This document shows positions 61,341 to 64,000 of a DNA stretch of 64,000 nt, piece by piece; the first letter of the stretch is position 1; every line of letters starts with the position of its first letter. The notes beneath the pieces are model-generated. The model searched no databases, was not told where the DNA came from, and worked only from the letters and a program-made list of their open reading frames with translations. The DNA comes from Hippasteria phrygiana (lineage: Eukaryota; Echinodermata; Asteroidea; Valvatida; Goniasteridae): assembly GCA_037893225.1 (NCBI GenBank), contig JAZGUH010000199.1, forward strand, positions 1,798,001 through 1,862,000, written 5' to 3'. A program made the position numbers and the translations under genes.

Positions 61341-62830
61341 AAGAGCAACGTCCCAGCTAACACATTATGCTTTTATAACATTATGAAAAGGTCTTACGGA
61401 TGTTATATATAAAACATTTTAAAATAACATTTTAAAAACCTTATAGAAATGTTATGATAAACAGAACAACATTTTAATAACATAATTTAAATGTCTCAAA
61501 TTTGACGTTTTATCGAGTATGTTAAAGTGATGTCATCCAAATGTTATAACCAACTGTTTTAATTTAGTTTTCATGAGGGAAAGTTTGCCATAAATGTGAT
61601 ATTTTAAAAATATAATCCAGATGTTTTATAAATATCATAAAACGTTACTAAAACATCTCCTGAATGCTTGAGTCCACGGTACTATCAAAAACGTTTGAAA
61701 ATGTTATAAATGCACTTCTATCTAATGTTTAAGAGTGGTTTAACTTAATTAATAAATGTCAGTGCATGTGATATTTTGAAGACGTCATTATAATGTTGCC
61801 ACCTTATTATCTGTAAGTTTTTATAATGTTCTTAAAACATATTTTTTAAAATATAATACTATGTTTTACAAATATCCCTAAAATGTCATACCGCAGAGTT
61901 GACAACATTCATAAAACATTTTATAGATGTTTGAGTCCATGGAAGAATCAGTAACGTTAAAATAATGTTTAAAAAACACTTCATACTGATGTTTAAAACT
62001 TGTCCGAATTATTAAATATATCTCAGAACATTTTATATTTAAAAGACATCATTATAATGTTACCAGTCGTATGTTTTTATAATGTTCTTAAAACATATAT
62101 TTGTATCCTTAAAAACATGTTGCAGAACTATGTGTAAAATATTATGCCAAATTATTGATAACATTCTTAAAACATGTTATAAATATTTGAGTCCACATAA
62201 CTATTATTAACGTTTTAATAATGTCAAAAAAGCATTTCTGCCTGATGTTTAAAACTTGTCTTAGGTAAAAAATAAATCTCGGGCATTTGATATCAAAACG
62301 ACGCGATGAAAATGTTACCATCTCAACATGTGTATGTTTTCATGATGTTCTTAAAACATCTTTTAAAAATATGAAACCATGTTTCACAGATATCCCTCAA
62401 ATATTATGACAAAGAGTTGGCAACATTCTTAAAACATGATGTAAATGTTTGAGTCCATGAAAGAATTAGTTAAACGTCTAAATCGTTAAATATATCTTAG
62501 AGCATTTTATATTTGAAAGACATCATTATAGTGTTACCACCTAAATAGTCGTATATTATTATGATGATGTTCTTAAAACATATGCGTATAGCATACAAAA
62601 ATGTTTCAGAAATATCTTTAAAATGTTATGCCAAATTATAGATAACATTCTTAAAACATGTTATAAATGTTCAAGTTAAGAAATATATGTACATGTATTA
62701 GGTAATAAATATATCTCTCGGGCATTTGATATCAAAACGACGTTATGATAATGTTACCATCTGAACATTTGCATTTTAAAAATGTGTTTAAAACATCTTT
62801 AAAAAATATAAAACCATGCAATTGGAATGG
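61340..62830. repeat. AT-rich tandem array with AAAACATNTTA motifs
   Basis: Diverged units of about 220-270 bases recognised by ACATCATTATAATGTTACC-type blocks (61780, 62043, 62300, 62515, 62736), TTCTTAAAACAT and GTTTGAGTCCA. Confidence 0.85.
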
Positions 62831-63413
62831 GAAGCTGTGCATAAAGTGTAAGTCCAATGTATGTCCCCCGGAGGTGGATACGCGGATACGCGGATACGGG
62901 GTGGGATGTGAATAGTTTATTGAGGGCAATGAACAGTGACCCCGTATCCGCGTATCCGGATACGAGGTGGAGATACGAGTGGCGAGGTGCCAATTCTTTT
63001 GACATCTTTCTTTGTAATTTTGAACAGTTTATTGCGGTAGAAAATGGTTGAAAAATGGCAAAAACTCGTAAGAAAGTAGCTCTTAAATTTAAAGCACTTT
63101 TGTCAATACCCGCCAGGATTCAATTTCTGAAAGACGCCGACGTCACGCTTTGTTTATATCACATCATTGAAGAGAAAACAAAGAATTGAGGGGATAATAC
63201 ACAACGCACACAATGCATACAAAGCGCACAGTCACGGTGTGCACACTGCATACACGCACTGTGTGCAGTCATAGCTCGCTGCTGGCTTCGCGTCATTGTA
63301 CATATTGCGTTCTTTGCGAGTTTATTTTTATGCAAACGTGATAAACTTTACTTAGGCCTACATAACGGAACATAATCATCAAATTTTGATGCTGAGTATG
63401 AACATAGAGGAAT
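62831..63413. other. Non-array spacer
   Basis: Contains an inverted pair around GCGGATACGCGGATACGGGG (62880) and CCCCGTATCCGCGTATCCGG (62940), and CAAAGCGCACAG-type GC-richer sequence; no gene. Confidence 0.5.
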
Positions 63414-64000
63414 AAAAGACATCATTATAATGTTACCAGTCGTATGTTTTTATAATGTTCTTAAAACATATATTTGTATCCTTAAAAACATGTTGCAGAA
63501 CTATGTGCAAAATATTATGCCAAATTATTGATAACATTCTTAAAACATGTTATAAATATTTGAGTCCACATAACTATTATTAACGTTTTAATAATGTCAA
63601 AAAAGCATTTCTGCCTGATGTTTAAAACTTGTCTTAGGTAAAAAATAAATCTCGGGCATTTGATATCAAAACGACGCGATGAAAATGTTACCATCTCAAC
63701 ATGTGTATGTTTTCATGATGTTCTTAAAACATCTTTTAAAAATATGAAACCATGTTTCACAGATATCCCTCAAATATTATGACAAAGAGTTGGCAACATT
63801 CTTAAAACATGAAAGAATTGGTTAAACGTCTAAATCGTTAAATATATCTTAGAGCATTTTATATTTGAAAGACATCATTATAGTGTTACCACCTAAATAG
63901 TCGTATATTATTATGATGATGTTCTTAAAACATATGCGTATAGCATACAAAAATGTTTCAGAAATATCTTTAAAATGTTATGCCAAATTATAGATAACAT
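63414..64000. repeat. Near-identical direct duplicate of 62041-62660
   Basis: Begins AAAAGACATCATTATAATGT like 62041 and follows it at a 1,373-base offset with very few changes (for example GTGTAAAAT against GTGCAAAAT) and one 24-base deletion near 63811. Continues past the window. Confidence 0.92.

Overview
This is a piece of an animal nuclear genome. It is AT-rich and intron-rich, with canonical GT-AG splice sites, tRNA-derived SINEs, many foldback (MITE-like) DNA transposons, long microsatellites and poly-G runs. Nothing in it is bacterial. Two multi-exon genes can be read exon by exon. Their protein families and the repeat content suggest an invertebrate deuterostome, most likely an echinoderm, but the species is not identified from the sequence. 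Layout: bases 1-1603 lie upstream of the first recognisable exon. From 1604 to 37633 (+ strand) run 29 exons of a C3/C4/C5-family complement component. They cover MG5, MG6, the beta/alpha processing site, the anaphylatoxin domain, MG7, CUB, the thioester domain (TED), MG8 and C345C, and end in a stop codon. The MG1-MG4 exons must lie left of the window. All 29 exons join in phase to 1,291 codons plus stop. From 37634 to 45646 is about 8 kb of intergenic, repeat-filled DNA. From 60420 down to 45647 (- strand) run 12 exons of a MUC4-like membrane protein: end of NIDO, AMOP, VWD, a linker with a cadherin/Ig-like look, two EGF-like modules, a short Ser/Thr stalk, one transmembrane helix and a cytoplasmic tail. 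These also join in phase, to 794 codons plus stop; its 5' exons lie beyond the right edge. The two genes are convergent. From about 61340 to 64000 is an AT-rich tandem repeat array with a near-identical duplicated block. The main observation is the complement gene. Its reading frame is intact and its scaffold conserved, yet the features that make C3 reactive are altered. The thioester motif reads GSGEQ (Ser for the essential Cys), and the TED position of the catalytic His is Gln. The anaphylatoxin domain has five cysteines instead of six, and there is no Arg at the place where a convertase would release a C3a-like peptide. The pentabasic beta/alpha cleavage site is kept. The MUC4-like gene shows a parallel loss: the VWD autocleavage motif GDPH reads GEPH. 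Other points of interest are an intron tandem array carrying repeated perfect DR1 nuclear-receptor motifs, a TIR element encoding a SAP-like domain, transposons inserted within 6-50 bases of splice sites (one with a perfect 8-bp target duplication), a MULE-like element with a 9-bp target duplication, and a broken DIRS-like gag.
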